Of a stretch of 64,000 nt of DNA, positions 34,166 through 44,363 are shown in pieces. The position numbers were made by a program, and so were the translations under genes. Position 1 is the stretch's first letter. Each line of letters begins with the position of its first letter. The notes under the pieces are model-generated. The model was not told where the DNA came from, ran no database searches, and saw only the letters and a list, made by a program, of their open reading frames with translations. The DNA comes from CAXBCP01 sp963977005 (GTDB lineage Bacteria > Pseudomonadota > Alphaproteobacteria > MPNO01 > UBA830), in contig CAXBMQ010000010.1 of NCBI GenBank assembly GCA_963977005.1, positions 1-64,000 of the forward strand, read 5' to 3'.

Positions 34166-35952
34166 GCGTATTCCTTCTCGAGCCGGGCGAGGGATTCCCG
34201 CGGCCCGTTCGTAATTTCGTCCAGACCGCGCCCGCGAATCTGATAGGACCGGTCGGCAAGCGCCAGGTAAGACGGCCGGTGACTCACAATCGCCATGGCG
34301 CAGCTTCCGCTGCGCTCGCGAAGCAGGTCGAGAAGCTGTGCATCGCTTTTCTGATCGAGGAACGTGTTGGCTTCATCGAACAGGATCAGGCGCGGGTCCT
34401 CGACCAGCGTGAGCGCGCGGACCAGTGCAATCCGCTGGCGTACCCCGCCGGGCAGGCCGTCATTGGCCGCGTGCTCGACCTGGGTGTCGTAGCCCCGGGG
34501 CATCCGGCCGATCGCATCATGAAGACCCAGCCGCTCGGCCATCTGGAGCACGGAATCCACATATGAATCGCCGCGGAACATCGTCATGTTGTCGAGGATC
34601 GTGCCCTGGAACAGCGCCGGCTTCTGGGGCAGGTAAACCACCTGCGAGCGCAGGCTGACCGCATCGAACTTCCAGATGTTCTCGCCATCGATGAGAACCC
34701 GTCCGCTTGAGGGCACGAGTAGCCCCATCATCAGGCCCAGCAGGGTCGACTTACCGGAACCGTTGGTCCCCGATATGGCAATGGTTTCGCCTTCGTGGAG
34801 CCGAAGGTTTATTCCTTCGAACAGATTGCGGTCGAACCCGGAATACGAAAACGAGAGGTCCTCGAGTTCCACGTTGCCCCTGATACGATGTATTTCCGGC
34901 GCATCGGGCGTCGATTCCAGCGGCAGGTCCAGAACCCCGGTTACCTGGTCCCGCGAAACCCGCGCATTCTGGTACTGGGTCCAGGTCCCCAGCGCCCGCA
35001 TCATCGGCTGCGCCGACCGGCTTGCAAGCAACGTGCAGGCAGCAAGTCCGCCAATGGTCAGCGACCCGTCGATCACCAGCGTACTGCCATAGGCCGCAAC
35101 CGAGATCGCCGTGAGCTGTGAAAACATCTGGCCGGTCGCCCGTGCCCAGGTTCCCCCGTCGGCAACGCTGTAGCTTGCCTCGGCGGAACTGCCCTGAAGG
35201 CGCTCGTAACGGCGCGCCATCATCGTCTCCATCCCGAGGCCCTTGACGGTCCGGACAGCGCTGAGGACTTCGATCATGAAATTGTAACGCCGGTCGTCCG
35301 TTGCCCGGCGCGCTTCGAGCGCATGGCTCAGTTTACGCCCCGCAATGACACCGGTGATCGCCAGCAGAACCAGTATCACAATGGGAACGACTGCCAGCGG
35401 CCCGGCAATCAGCGCAATCAACGCGAAGAACAGCAGGGCAAACGGCAAATCGACGAACAGCAGAAGCCCCTGCCCTGAAAAGAAGTTCTTGATCGTCTCT
35501 GCGCCCCGCAGGCGTTGCAGGTGAACGCCGGGCGCAAGCTGCTCGAATGCCCGGAGGTCGGACCGGAATATGTGGTTCACCGTACGACATGACAGAACAT
35601 GCTGGATACGCGCACCGGTCCAGCCGGTAATGTAAAACCGCCCGAGACTTAAGAGGCAATCGATCGCCAGGACGATTCCGAGCGCGACAATGAAGACACC
35701 CAGCGTATGCATCGCCTGATTTGGAATGATCCGGTCGTAGACCTGAAGAATCATAATCGGCATCGCGAGCGACAGAATATTCTGCGCGCAGGAAGCTGTC
35801 AGAAGTTCGGCACGATAACCTCGCATCGCGTCGAACCTTGGCACGTTTTCAACCTTCTTGTCCCGATGACGCATGAATACTCGATCAGCTACATGTTGCA
35901 GCCCGAAACAAACCTTAACGCAGCACGCCACTGCCCAACGCAGTAGCGACAT
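34162..35952 (-). CDS. Type I secretion ABC exporter (first of tandem pair)
   Basis: The 596-residue half-transporter has a six-helix membrane domain (RAELLTASCAQNILSLAMPI marks its first helix) and a C-terminal ATPase. Walker A is ISGTNGSGKSTLLGL (about residue 390), signature GLPGGVRQRIALVRAL (about 500), Walker B RLILFDEANTFLD and H-loop SHRPSY. LPGGV replaces LSGGQ. Unlike the second ABC protein it has no C39-like domain. The start may be ATG at 35952 or ATG at 35874; neither has a good ribosome-binding site. It is divergent from the RTX gene across an AT-rich 327-base spacer that must contain both promoters. Confidence 0.88.
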   Translation of the reverse strand: MSLLRWAVACCVKVCFGLQHVADRVFMRHRDKKVENVPRFDAMRGYRAELLTASCAQNILSLAMPIMILQVYDRIIPNQAMHTLGVFIVALGIVLAIDCLLSLGRFYITGWTGARIQHVLSCRTVNHIFRSDLRAFEQLAPGVHLQRLRGAETIKNFFSGQGLLLFVDLPFALLFFALIALIAGPLAVVPIVILVLLAITGVIAGRKLSHALEARRATDDRRYNFMIEVLSAVRTVKGLGMETMMARRYERLQGSSAEASYSVADGGTWARATGQMFSQLTAISVAAYGSTLVIDGSLTIGGLAACTLLASRSAQPMMRALGTWTQYQNARVSRDQVTGVLDLPLESTPDAPEIHRIRGNVELEDLSFSYSGFDRNLFEGINLRLHEGETIAISGTNGSGKSTLLGLMMGLLVPSSGRVLIDGENIWKFDAVSLRSQVVYLPQKPALFQGTILDNMTMFRGDSYVDSVLQMAERLGLHDAIGRMPRGYDTQVEHAANDGLPGGVRQRIALVRALTLVEDPRLILFDEANTFLDQKSDAQLLDLLRERSGSCAMAIVSHRPSYLALADRSYQIRGRGLDEITNGPRESLARLEKEYA

Positions 35953-36279
35953 CGCCAGACTGATTCCGGGCGTTTCCTACCTCCTAATAGTTAGCTCTTA
36001 AGCTGAAAATTCGGTTAACGAATGGGCCATCAATCTATCGAAATATTTCATCAGACAGAAAGACGGCACCAAGAATAAACAGAAATTCATCTAAAATTTT
36101 ATTGAAAAATCCGCAGAAAGCTAAACGAATAAAAATTTATTAATCATAATAATTCATTCCCGGGTCATTATTTAGTTTCAATCTACCATCACTTCGGGAA
36201 TGACCCTTCAACTGTGTTCAGTTGAGGTCGCGTATTATCTACCCCGCCAAGGTATGACGGGGCACAGGAGTAAAGACCG
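35953..36279. promoter_or_regulatory. AT-rich divergent regulatory region of the RTX/T1SS locus
   Basis: The 327-base gap between the secretion operon and the RTX gene is strikingly AT-rich compared with both flanks. It holds a long dyad (GGGTCATT near 36162 with AATGACCC near 36199) and a perfect hairpin TCAACTG-TGTT-CAGTTGA at 36208-36225, about 55 bases before the RTX start. Such AT-rich DNA is a common target of nucleoid proteins. No specific regulator site can be named. Confidence 0.6.
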
Positions 36280-39200
36280 ATGGCCGACGATATTCAGGTA
36301 GAAGAATTCGAGAACCGAGGCGACTCCGCGCAGGACGATCGTCTCCGTCCCGGCGACGGCGGCACGACAGCCGGCCCCAACACCAACGCGGACCTCAGGG
36401 AAAAAGGCGACGCAGACGACGTCGCCGAAGCCGTCATCCAGGGTGATGCAGAAACCGCGACCGAGCAGGTTGCTCTCCGTGCCGATGCGCCAGTTGACCT
36501 GACCAGAGAGGAAATCGAGGACACTCCGCAACAAATCGTTGAAGAAGGCGATGCCGAAGCACCGGTCACAGGCAGCTCCCAGACCACAGAATATCACGAC
36601 GATCAGACACCGGACTCTATCATCGACCCGTTCGCGCCTGTGCAGGCCACTTCCGGCCGCAGCAACGCCGGTCAAGACAGCAAAGACGCGATCGCCGAAA
36701 ATCCCGCCACGGCTTCCGCGAGCAATTCGCCGGTCCTGAACGGAACCGGTCAGAGCGCTACACCTGTCGCCCCGACAGTCGCGGCGCCGGCAACCGAAGA
36801 ACAGACAGTTCCCACCGATGCCGCCGACGCTATCGTCCCGAATTCAGGCGAACAACCCGTCGCTGCACAATTTTCAGAAACCGGCAGTAGCGGGAACGGC
36901 AACGCCAGCATCAATGGTAATGGAGGCGTCGGAAACGGCAACGCCCAAGGTGCTGTAAACGGACAGGGCCACGGTGTCGGGGGTAATGGAAACGGCAATA
37001 ACGGGCACGGGAACGGCAATGGCGGCGTAGGAAACGGGAACGGCCAGGGCGCGACCAACGGTCAGGGCCATGGCGTTGGTGGCGATCCGCAGGCAACCGG
37101 TGGCGACGCGATGCCCCCGGCAGATGCGTCGAACGATCCCGTGTCGGACATCATCGATCAGGTTGTCGACCCGGTTGTAGAGATCACAGACGACACGACA
37201 GCCGATCCCAACGGTAATAACGGTAACGGTAACGGTAACAATAGCGGCAATAACGGGAACGGCAATGGCGGCGTCGGCAATGGCAGCGGCCAGGGCGCGA
37301 CCAACGGTCAGGGTCATGGCGTCGGCGGCGATCCCCAGGCAACCGGCGGCGACGCGATGCCCCCGGCAGATGCATCGAACGATCCCGTGTCGTCCCCGAT
37401 ATCCGAGGACGAAAATCAGGACACGGTCGAATCCGTTCTCAGCGATATCGCGGAAGTAATAAATGGCGATGATGACGATGACGATGACGGCGCCACGAAC
37501 GGCAATGCATCCGTCGATTCCAGCACGGATCAGTCCCTTCAGGCTGTCGAAATCGATGGCGGCAATGGCAAGGACGACCTCGGCGGTGGCGCCGGCAACG
37601 ACACGCTGGACGGCGGCAACGGCAAGGACGTTCTGGACGGCGGCGCCGGCGATGACACCCTGACGGGCGGCAACGGCAACGACACCTTCTCGTTCGATCA
37701 GAATTTCGGCAACGACACCATTACCGACTTCACCCCCGGTAACGACCAGGTAGACCTGTCCAGCGTCGGTATTCCCGATATGCCGACCCTGCTCGACAAC
37801 GCCGTGATGGATGGAAACGACACCGTCATCACGACGGACCATGGCACCATCACGCTGTCCGACGTGGACCTCGGCGACCTGTCCGCCGACGATTTCATGT
37901 TCGGTGACGCGCCGACTACGGATACGCCGCCAACCGATACGACCGACTCATCGCCCGATACTGGCGCGGAGACAGTCACCGATGCACCGGCCGAGCCCCC
38001 GGTTCAGGACGCGACGGCGGAGACCCCGTCGGGCGCGACGGCGGAGACCCCGTCGGACGCGACGGCGGAGACTGGGACGGACGCGACCGGAAACACCACC
38101 GGGAACGACGCCGGGAACGACGCCGGCAACGATGGCGTTGCCGCGGGAGATACGCAGACCGCATCGGACGACACGGGCAGCGATCCCGTCCCGGATATCG
38201 TCGATCAGGTCGCAGATGCCGTCGTGGACCCTGTCCTGGATACCGTCGGGGATACCGTCGGGGATACCGTCGGGGATACCGTCGGGGATACCGTCGGGGG
38301 CTTGTTCGGCGGCAATGATGCCGGCAGCGGCGATACCTCCGCGCCAACCGGTGGTGACACTGGCGACGCGACCGGCGGCGGCACGGGTGGCGACATGGGT
38401 GGCGTGGCCACCCCGCCGGATACGGCCGGGACCGGCAGCGATGCCGAGGCGGAAGACAACGATGCCGGGACCACCGCGACCACGGGAACCAGCGAAACGA
38501 CGATGGACACGGGCGATGGCGGCAGCGGCATGGGCGGCGATACGGGCGGCGTCGCTCCCCAGCCGGATACGGCGGGAACCGGCAGCCAGATGGAGAACGA
38601 CGCCGCTGCCGCAGGAGATACCCAAACCGCGTCGAACAACACGGGCAGCGATCCCGTCCCGGATATCGTCGATCAGGTCGTGGACACCGTCGTGGACCCT
38701 GTCCTGGATACCGTAGCCGACACCGTCGGCGATACGGTCGGCGATGCAGTGGGCGGCTTGTTCGGCGGGTCCGGCGGCAATGATGCCGGCAGCGGCGATA
38801 CCTCCGCGCCAACCGGTAGCGATACGGGCGACGGCACGGGTGGTGACATGGGTGGCGTGGCCACCCCGCCGGATACGGCCGCGACCGGCAGCAATGCCGG
38901 GGCGGAAGACAACGATGACGGAACCAGCGCGACCACGGGAACCAGCGAAACGACGGCGAACAACGACGATGCCGGCGCAGGCGACACCGCGTCCGGCGAC
39001 ACCGGAACCGTTGCGACGGGCGATACCGCCGACACCGGTGGCGGTACCGGCGGCGCCATGGCCGGCGACACGGGCGGCGTTACCACCCCGCCGGACACCG
39101 CCGGAACCGGCGGCGATGCCGGTACGCTCCCTGCCACGGACACGCCGGCGGTCGAGCCCCCTGCCCCGACCATCGAAGGCGATAGCGGTTCAAACCGCAT

Positions 39201-42200
39201 TGACGGCAGCGATGCAAACGACGTTGTCGCTGCCGGATCGGGCGACGACCGGGTCGAAAGCGGTGGCGGCGACGATATCGTCGACGGCGGCACCGGCAAT
39301 GACCGGGTCGAGGGCGGTGACGGCAACGATTCCATCACCGGCGGTGAAGGAAACGACCGGCTCGAGGGCGATGCAGGCGATGACGTTCTGTCGGGCGGTG
39401 CGGGCGACGACCGGGTCAAGGGCGGCACGGGCAACGATACCATGTCCGGCGGCGACGGCAGGGACCGGCTCGAAGGCGGTGCCGGCGACGACGCCATGGA
39501 CGGCGGCGACGGGCGGGACACCATGTATGGCGGCGACGGGTCGGATTCGTTGTCCGGCGGGTCCGGAAACGACTACCTGAATTCCGGGAAAGGCGACGAT
39601 ACGCTCGACGGCGGCGACGGCGAGGATCGCCTGTCCGGCGGGTCGGGTAGCGACGTCCTTGACGGAGGTGCCGGCAACGATCGCATGTATGGCGGCCGGG
39701 ACGACGATTCCCTTGCCGGCGGCGAAGGCAATGACCGCCTCTATGGCGGCTCCGGCGACGATATCATCGACGGCGGCGCGGGGGACGATTACCTAAAGGG
39801 TGACTCCGGGGCGGACACGTTCTCCTTCGGCGGTGAGTTCGGCGACGATACGGTACGCGACTTCGACGTACGCGAGGGCGACTCGATCGATCTGTCCAAT
39901 ACCGAAATCGGCGATTTCCGGTCGTTGATGGATAACAGCCGCCAGGACGGCAACAACACCGTCATCGACCTCGACGGTGGCAGCATCACGCTGCGCGATG
40001 TCGACCGGAACGACCTGACCAGCGACAGGTTCGCATTCGCGGAGAACGGTGGCCCGACGATCACCGAGCCCGGCACGGCCCATGAGATTCCCGACCTTCC
40101 GGCTTTCGACAGCATCAACGCAAAAGCGGATGGCGCAAACGGGGTCGATCCGAATGCCGTGACTGTCTCAAGCGCACAGACCGTCACGATGACATTCGAG
40201 AGCGAAAGCGCGGGCTATCAAAGCTCCGTCGGTCACTACACGGTGGACGCGGACGGCGTTATCCAGGGGGTCGAAATGGCCTGGGAAAACGCCTCGCTGG
40301 ACGGTTCCGGCGGCGATCTTGTCGGCGGCGAAAGCCAGGTCAGCTTCGATGTGGATGCCGGCGCACGTGTCGGCGTGTTCATGGTCCCGAACGGCAACAA
40401 ACAGAACGATTTCAGCGAGATGACGGACGGTCATTTCGAGTTTCAGGACGCCAACGGCGATCCGGCGACGATCAACACCCCCAGCCCGACACTCGTTTTC
40501 GTGCATAACGACGGCGGCACAACCACCATCGAAAGCCAGTCCGGCGAAATATTCCACAGCGCCGGCCCCGACATGCATGGCGACAACCTGGAACACAGCG
40601 TCAGCGGCGTAAACGATCAGGGCGATCTGATGATCGGCTTTGAGGATCTCGTCGGCGGTGGCGACCGCGACTACGAAGATGTGGTCATCAGGCTCGACTT
40701 CGAGCCGGTCATGGACGACGCTGCGCCGGAACAGGACACCGCCTTCAGTGACGGGTCCGGCGTCACGGGCCCGGCAGACATGGTCAGCACGGAATTCGAT
40801 TTCGTGGATGATGTTTCCGGTGGCGAGGAAACGCTGGACGAAGCGGTCTTCAATCTGGATTTCACCGACCTGATCCCCGAAGGGGCAGATGAAGGCCAGT
40901 TCGAGGTCCGGGTTTCGGGCCTGCCGAGCCAGGTATCGAGTTCGAAGGGCGAAGTCGACAGCGACCGAAACTGGACGCTGACGATGATGCAGGTCGTCGG
41001 CCTGACCATCGCCGTTCCCGCCGCCGCCTCCGCCGCGGACCTGATGGAAGATATCACCTTCCAGGTCGTCGATACCCAGGACGGCAATGTGGTCGCCGAA
41101 GGCCTGTTGGACGGCGACGCGTTGGAAGCGGGCGAAACGACCATTTCCGTCCTGCCGCAGATCGTGGAAGAGGAATACGGCACCAAGGGCAAGGCCCGGG
41201 ACCTCGACAAACCGGAAGAAAAGGCGGCCGCCGAGGAGACCGAGGCAGCCGAAAACGCGCCCCTTCCCGTGGAGGAAGAAGCCGCACCGGCAACGGCCGT
41301 CAACCATACCGCAGCACCCGACATTGTCCCCGAGGTTGTCGAAGAGGCCGTTACCGAGGACGAAGAAATCGTCGAGGAATCGGTCGGGGAAACGATCGGG
41401 GAAGCCACGGCACCGGTCAGCAACGATGCCGTCGCGGAAATCAACGCGGCGCCGACGGATCTTGCCATCGACACGTCGACTGTCGCTGAAAATGCCACGA
41501 ACGGAACCGTTGTCGGCACGATATCGACGACGGATGACACCCCCGGCGAAACATTCACCTACACGTTGACCGACGATGCCGGCGGTCGCTTTGCCATCGA
41601 TCCGAACACGGGTGAAGTCACGGTCGCCGATACCAGTCTGCTCGATTTCGAAACGACGACCAGCCATGACGTCACCGTCCAGGTCACCGATTCAGGCGGC
41701 AATACCTATGACGAGGTGATGTCGATCAATATCGCCGATGGCAACGATACGCCGACCGATATGTCGATCACCTCCAGTACGGTAACGGAGAACGCCGCAA
41801 ACGGCACCGCTGTCGGCACCGTCAGCACCACGGACCCTGACGCGGACGAGACATTTACCTACACGCTGACCGACGATGCCGGCGGGCGCTTCGCCATCGA
41901 CGTCAATACCGGTGCGGTCACGGTGGCGGACGGCTCGCTGCTCGATTACGAAACGGCGACGAGCCATAACGTAACCGTGCGGGTCACGGATTCGGGCGGC
42001 AATACATACGACGAGGTCATGGCCGTCAGCGTCACAAACACCAACGAAACCCCGACGGATATGTCGATCACGGCCAGCTCGGTCGCGGAAAACGCCGCCA
42101 ACGGCACCACTGTCGGCACCGTCAGCACCACGGACCAGGATGCCGGCGAAACCTATACCTATTCACTCACCAACGATCAGGGCGGCCGCTTTGCGATCGA

Positions 42201-44277
42201 CACCAATACCGGTGTCGTGACAGTGGCGGACGGCTCCAAGCTGGATTACGAAACCCTCGCCAGCCACGATATTACCGTCCGGGTAACGGATTCCGGCGGC
42301 GCGACCTATGACGAGACGATGACGATCAACCTGACGAACGTCAACGAAACCCCGACCGACCTGAAACTCACCAACGTGGAAATCGCCGAGGGCGCGGCCA
42401 ACGGCACCTCCGTGGGCACGGCGGCGGCAACGGACGCCGATTCCGGTGAGACGTTCACCTACTCGCTGACCAACAACGCCGGCGGACGGTTTACGATCGA
42501 CGGGGTCAGCGGCGAAATCACCGTCGCGGACGGCTCGCTGCTCGATTACGAAACGGCGACCAGCCATGACGTGACCGTACGGGTCACGGATGGTGGCGGC
42601 AACACCTATGACGAAACCTATACCATCGGCGTGAACGACCAGCGGGAGCAGTCGAATACTTTCGAAGCCGAAGTCATGTCCCACGGACCGGTCGCTTACT
42701 GGGGCGACTCGTTGACCGACGAGGTCGGGGGCGTCGTCGCAACGCTTACCAACGTCGATCCGGGAGCGGCTCCCTTCTCCAATATCACGGGAGCATCCTC
42801 GGGTTACGACGGGTCTTGGGATTATACGACAATCCCTGACGATCCTGCGTGGCAACTGACAGACGGCACAATCCAGCTCTGGGTAAATATCCACGACAGC
42901 GACTCAGACGGCTCGATCACCGACGAAGGCACCCAAACCATTCTATCGCGCGACGCAACCGGCACCGTAGACGGACATTTCTTTATCGACGCGGTAGGCG
43001 ACGATCTGCAGGTCCGGATCCAGGGCACCAACGGCGGCTCGCTGACAGCCACCGACGTGTTGTCGCCGGGAACCTTCCATCAGATAAACGTGACCTTCGG
43101 TTCCAACGGTCTGGAAATCTGGGTCGACGGCACCCGTGTCGCCAACGACCCGTCCATCACCAAGGGCATCGACGGCAATAACGAACCGTTTGTTCTTGGC
43201 GCAGACAATTCCTCATCGACTCCGGGCGGCACCCTGGATGATTTGGGTTACTTCCTCGATGGCGATATCGCCCAGTTCGCGATCTTCGATAGCCAGCTCG
43301 ACTCCACGGCGATCAACGACATATACGATGCGGGGGTAAACGGAAACGATTCCTCCGCGCCAGGAAGCCAGACCGCCGACAACGACATGATCCAGGGTAC
43401 TGTCGGTAACGATACCATCGCCGGCAACGACGGCGACGACTTCCTGTATGGCGGCGATGGCGACGACACCATCGACGGCGGCTCGCATGACGACGTCATT
43501 TCCGGTGGCGCCGGTACGGATACCGTCGATTACAGCGGTTTCGGCAGCGGTGTCACGGTCAATCTTACCACGGGCACGGCGACGGATGGCGGCGGCGGCA
43601 CAGATACGCTGTCCGGTATCGAAAACGTGGACGGCACCGATGCCGGTGACGACATCACCGGTAACGATGCCGATAACGTGCTCAACGGTTTCCAGGGGAA
43701 CGATACCCTGCGCGGCGAAGACGGCGACGACACGCTTTATGGCGGCGCCGGCAACGATACGCTCACCGGCGGCGCCGGCGACGACCTGTTCCAGGGCGGA
43801 TCGGGCGACGACAACATGGACGGCGGCGCCGGCACCGACACGGTGACCTATGACGGCGCGGCCAACGGCGTGACGGTCAACCTCGCCACAGGTACAGCCA
43901 CAGATGGCGTCGGCGACACCGATACGCTGACGAGTATCGAAAACCTCATCGGGTCCGCCAATAACGACACGTTCACGGGTAATGGAGCGGTCAACGAATT
44001 CACCGGCGGCGACGGCGACGACCGCTTCATCATGGGCGAAGGCGGCACGATGGATACCGTCCATGGCGGTATGGGTGGCGGCTGGACCGATACCCTGCAG
44101 CTCCTGAACACCGATGCCTCGGCAGTGGGCGGCGGCTGGACGGTCCAGCTCGATACCGGGACGGTCGCAAGCGACGACGGCAGCACCATGACGCTGACCA
44201 ACGATGCAGCGGGTACGATCACGCTGGAAGACGGCAGCCAGATCGCCTTCGACGGGCTGGAAAAGATCGAATACTAG
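36280..44277 (+). CDS. Giant RTX/cadherin-like/LamG surface or matrix protein, T1SS substrate
   Basis: The product has 2665 residues, is highly acidic, contains no obvious Cys and has no Sec signal peptide, all as expected for type I secretion. In order: acidic linker (1-200); Gly/Asn-rich repeats with a duplicated block (200-375); a short RTX block closing FSFDQNFGNDTITDF (about 426-484); low-complexity Asp/Thr/Gly repeats (about 545-960); 22-23 uninterrupted RTX nonapeptides of the GGxGxDxLx type (about 976-1183); a DUF4114-like domain with GGGDRDYEDVVIRLDF (about 1300-1477); an acidic linker; four 100-residue cadherin-like repeats (about 1725-2124); a LamG-like lectin domain (about 2130-2357); and a final RTX region ending FDGLEKIEY, where the secretion signal lies. 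Ca2+ would fold it outside the cell. AGGAG nine bases upstream supports the start. There is no N-terminal retention module or LapG site, so release or matrix deposition is likelier than LapA-style anchoring. Confidence 0.92.
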   Translation: MADDIQVEEFENRGDSAQDDRLRPGDGGTTAGPNTNADLREKGDADDVAEAVIQGDAETATEQVALRADAPVDLTREEIEDTPQQIVEEGDAEAPVTGSSQTTEYHDDQTPDSIIDPFAPVQATSGRSNAGQDSKDAIAENPATASASNSPVLNGTGQSATPVAPTVAAPATEEQTVPTDAADAIVPNSGEQPVAAQFSETGSSGNGNASINGNGGVGNGNAQGAVNGQGHGVGGNGNGNNGHGNGNGGVGNGNGQGATNGQGHGVGGDPQATGGDAMPPADASNDPVSDIIDQVVDPVVEITDDTTADPNGNNGNGNGNNSGNNGNGNGGVGNGSGQGATNGQGHGVGGDPQATGGDAMPPADASNDPVSSPISEDENQDTVESVLSDIAEVINGDDDDDDDGATNGNASVDSSTDQSLQAVEIDGGNGKDDLGGGAGNDTLDGGNGKDVLDGGAGDDTLTGGNGNDTFSFDQNFGNDTITDFTPGNDQVDLSSVGIPDMPTLLDNAVMDGNDTVITTDHGTITLSDVDLGDLSADDFMFGDAPTTDTPPTDTTDSSPDTGAETVTDAPAEPPVQDATAETPSGATAETPSDATAETGTDATGNTTGNDAGNDAGNDGVAAGDTQTASDDTGSDPVPDIVDQVADAVVDPVLDTVGDTVGDTVGDTVGDTVGGLFGGNDAGSGDTSAPTGGDTGDATGGGTGGDMGGVATPPDTAGTGSDAEAEDNDAGTTATTGTSETTMDTGDGGSGMGGDTGGVAPQPDTAGTGSQMENDAAAAGDTQTASNNTGSDPVPDIVDQVVDTVVDPVLDTVADTVGDTVGDAVGGLFGGSGGNDAGSGDTSAPTGSDTGDGTGGDMGGVATPPDTAATGSNAGAEDNDDGTSATTGTSETTANNDDAGAGDTASGDTGTVATGDTADTGGGTGGAMAGDTGGVTTPPDTAGTGGDAGTLPATDTPAVEPPAPTIEGDSGSNRIDGSDANDVVAAGSGDDRVESGGGDDIVDGGTGNDRVEGGDGNDSITGGEGNDRLEGDAGDDVLSGGAGDDRVKGGTGNDTMSGGDGRDRLEGGAGDDAMDGGDGRDTMYGGDGSDSLSGGSGNDYLNSGKGDDTLDGGDGEDRLSGGSGSDVLDGGAGNDRMYGGRDDDSLAGGEGNDRLYGGSGDDIIDGGAGDDYLKGDSGADTFSFGGEFGDDTVRDFDVREGDSIDLSNTEIGDFRSLMDNSRQDGNNTVIDLDGGSITLRDVDRNDLTSDRFAFAENGGPTITEPGTAHEIPDLPAFDSINAKADGANGVDPNAVTVSSAQTVTMTFESESAGYQSSVGHYTVDADGVIQGVEMAWENASLDGSGGDLVGGESQVSFDVDAGARVGVFMVPNGNKQNDFSEMTDGHFEFQDANGDPATINTPSPTLVFVHNDGGTTTIESQSGEIFHSAGPDMHGDNLEHSVSGVNDQGDLMIGFEDLVGGGDRDYEDVVIRLDFEPVMDDAAPEQDTAFSDGSGVTGPADMVSTEFDFVDDVSGGEETLDEAVFNLDFTDLIPEGADEGQFEVRVSGLPSQVSSSKGEVDSDRNWTLTMMQVVGLTIAVPAAASAADLMEDITFQVVDTQDGNVVAEGLLDGDALEAGETTISVLPQIVEEEYGTKGKARDLDKPEEKAAAEETEAAENAPLPVEEEAAPATAVNHTAAPDIVPEVVEEAVTEDEEIVEESVGETIGEATAPVSNDAVAEINAAPTDLAIDTSTVAENATNGTVVGTISTTDDTPGETFTYTLTDDAGGRFAIDPNTGEVTVADTSLLDFETTTSHDVTVQVTDSGGNTYDEVMSINIADGNDTPTDMSITSSTVTENAANGTAVGTVSTTDPDADETFTYTLTDDAGGRFAIDVNTGAVTVADGSLLDYETATSHNVTVRVTDSGGNTYDEVMAVSVTNTNETPTDMSITASSVAENAANGTTVGTVSTTDQDAGETYTYSLTNDQGGRFAIDTNTGVVTVADGSKLDYETLASHDITVRVTDSGGATYDETMTINLTNVNETPTDLKLTNVEIAEGAANGTSVGTAAATDADSGETFTYSLTNNAGGRFTIDGVSGEITVADGSLLDYETATSHDVTVRVTDGGGNTYDETYTIGVNDQREQSNTFEAEVMSHGPVAYWGDSLTDEVGGVVATLTNVDPGAAPFSNITGASSGYDGSWDYTTIPDDPAWQLTDGTIQLWVNIHDSDSDGSITDEGTQTILSRDATGTVDGHFFIDAVGDDLQVRIQGTNGGSLTATDVLSPGTFHQINVTFGSNGLEIWVDGTRVANDPSITKGIDGNNEPFVLGADNSSSTPGGTLDDLGYFLDGDIAQFAIFDSQLDSTAINDIYDAGVNGNDSSAPGSQTADNDMIQGTVGNDTIAGNDGDDFLYGGDGDDTIDGGSHDDVISGGAGTDTVDYSGFGSGVTVNLTTGTATDGGGGTDTLSGIENVDGTDAGDDITGNDADNVLNGFQGNDTLRGEDGDDTLYGGAGNDTLTGGAGDDLFQGGSGDDNMDGGAGTDTVTYDGAANGVTVNLATGTATDGVGDTDTLTSIENLIGSANNDTFTGNGAVNEFTGGDGDDRFIMGEGGTMDTVHGGMGGGWTDTLQLLNTDASAVGGGWTVQLDTGTVASDDGSTMTLTNDAAGTITLEDGSQIAFDGLEKIEY
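37021..37392 (+). repeat. 126-base direct repeat inside RTX gene
   Basis: Copies at 37021-37146 and 37267-37392 are almost identical and in frame, offset by 246 bases. Both encode a segment containing GQGATNGQGHGVGGDPQATG. A third, partial copy of the Gly/Asn part lies just upstream, near 36925-36990. Confidence 0.9.
38137..38956 (+). repeat. Two-copy ~360-base segmental duplication inside RTX gene
   Basis: The copies at about 38137-38502 and 38602-38956 encode parallel segments, both containing GSDPVPDIVDQV, NDAGSGDTSAPTG and GGDMGGVATPPDTA. They differ by point changes and by the number of short internal repeats. Confidence 0.85.
38239..38298 (+). repeat. Perfect 12-base minisatellite, five copies
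   Basis: GATACCGTCGGG occurs five times in tandem without a mismatch and encodes (D-T-V-G)5. Twelve bases preserve frame, so slippage would change length and not reading. The paralogous segment near 38707-38751 has a shorter, degenerate version. Confidence 0.95.
39205..39825 (+). repeat. RTX nonapeptide-encoding 27-base repeat array
   Basis: About 23 consecutive 27-base units each encode a Ca2+-binding nonapeptide of the form GGxGxDxLx. The DNA units are diverged, which distinguishes them from CRISPR or satellite DNA. They lead into the FSFGGEFGDDTVRDF capping segment. Confidence 0.93.
41452..42651 (+). repeat. Four 300-base cadherin-like repeats, exact period
   Basis: The conserved PTD codons begin at 41452, 41752, 42052 and 42352, an exact 300-base (100-residue) period with no indel. 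Each unit contains a GGRFxID-x-N/S-x-G core and an S-H-N/D-V/I-T-V-x-V-TD strand. Confidence 0.95.
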
Positions 44278-44363
44278 GATCGGGAATACGGGCGGACCGG
44301 AAGCTTCACACGCCCCGCCGGCGCCCTCACCTTACGCCCGGCGACGGGCCTTTCCGCAAAACC

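Noticed and set aside
39205..39825. Regularly spaced repeats that could be taken for CRISPR
   Set aside because: The 27-base units have no constant spacers and encode in-frame Ca2+-binding nonapeptides.
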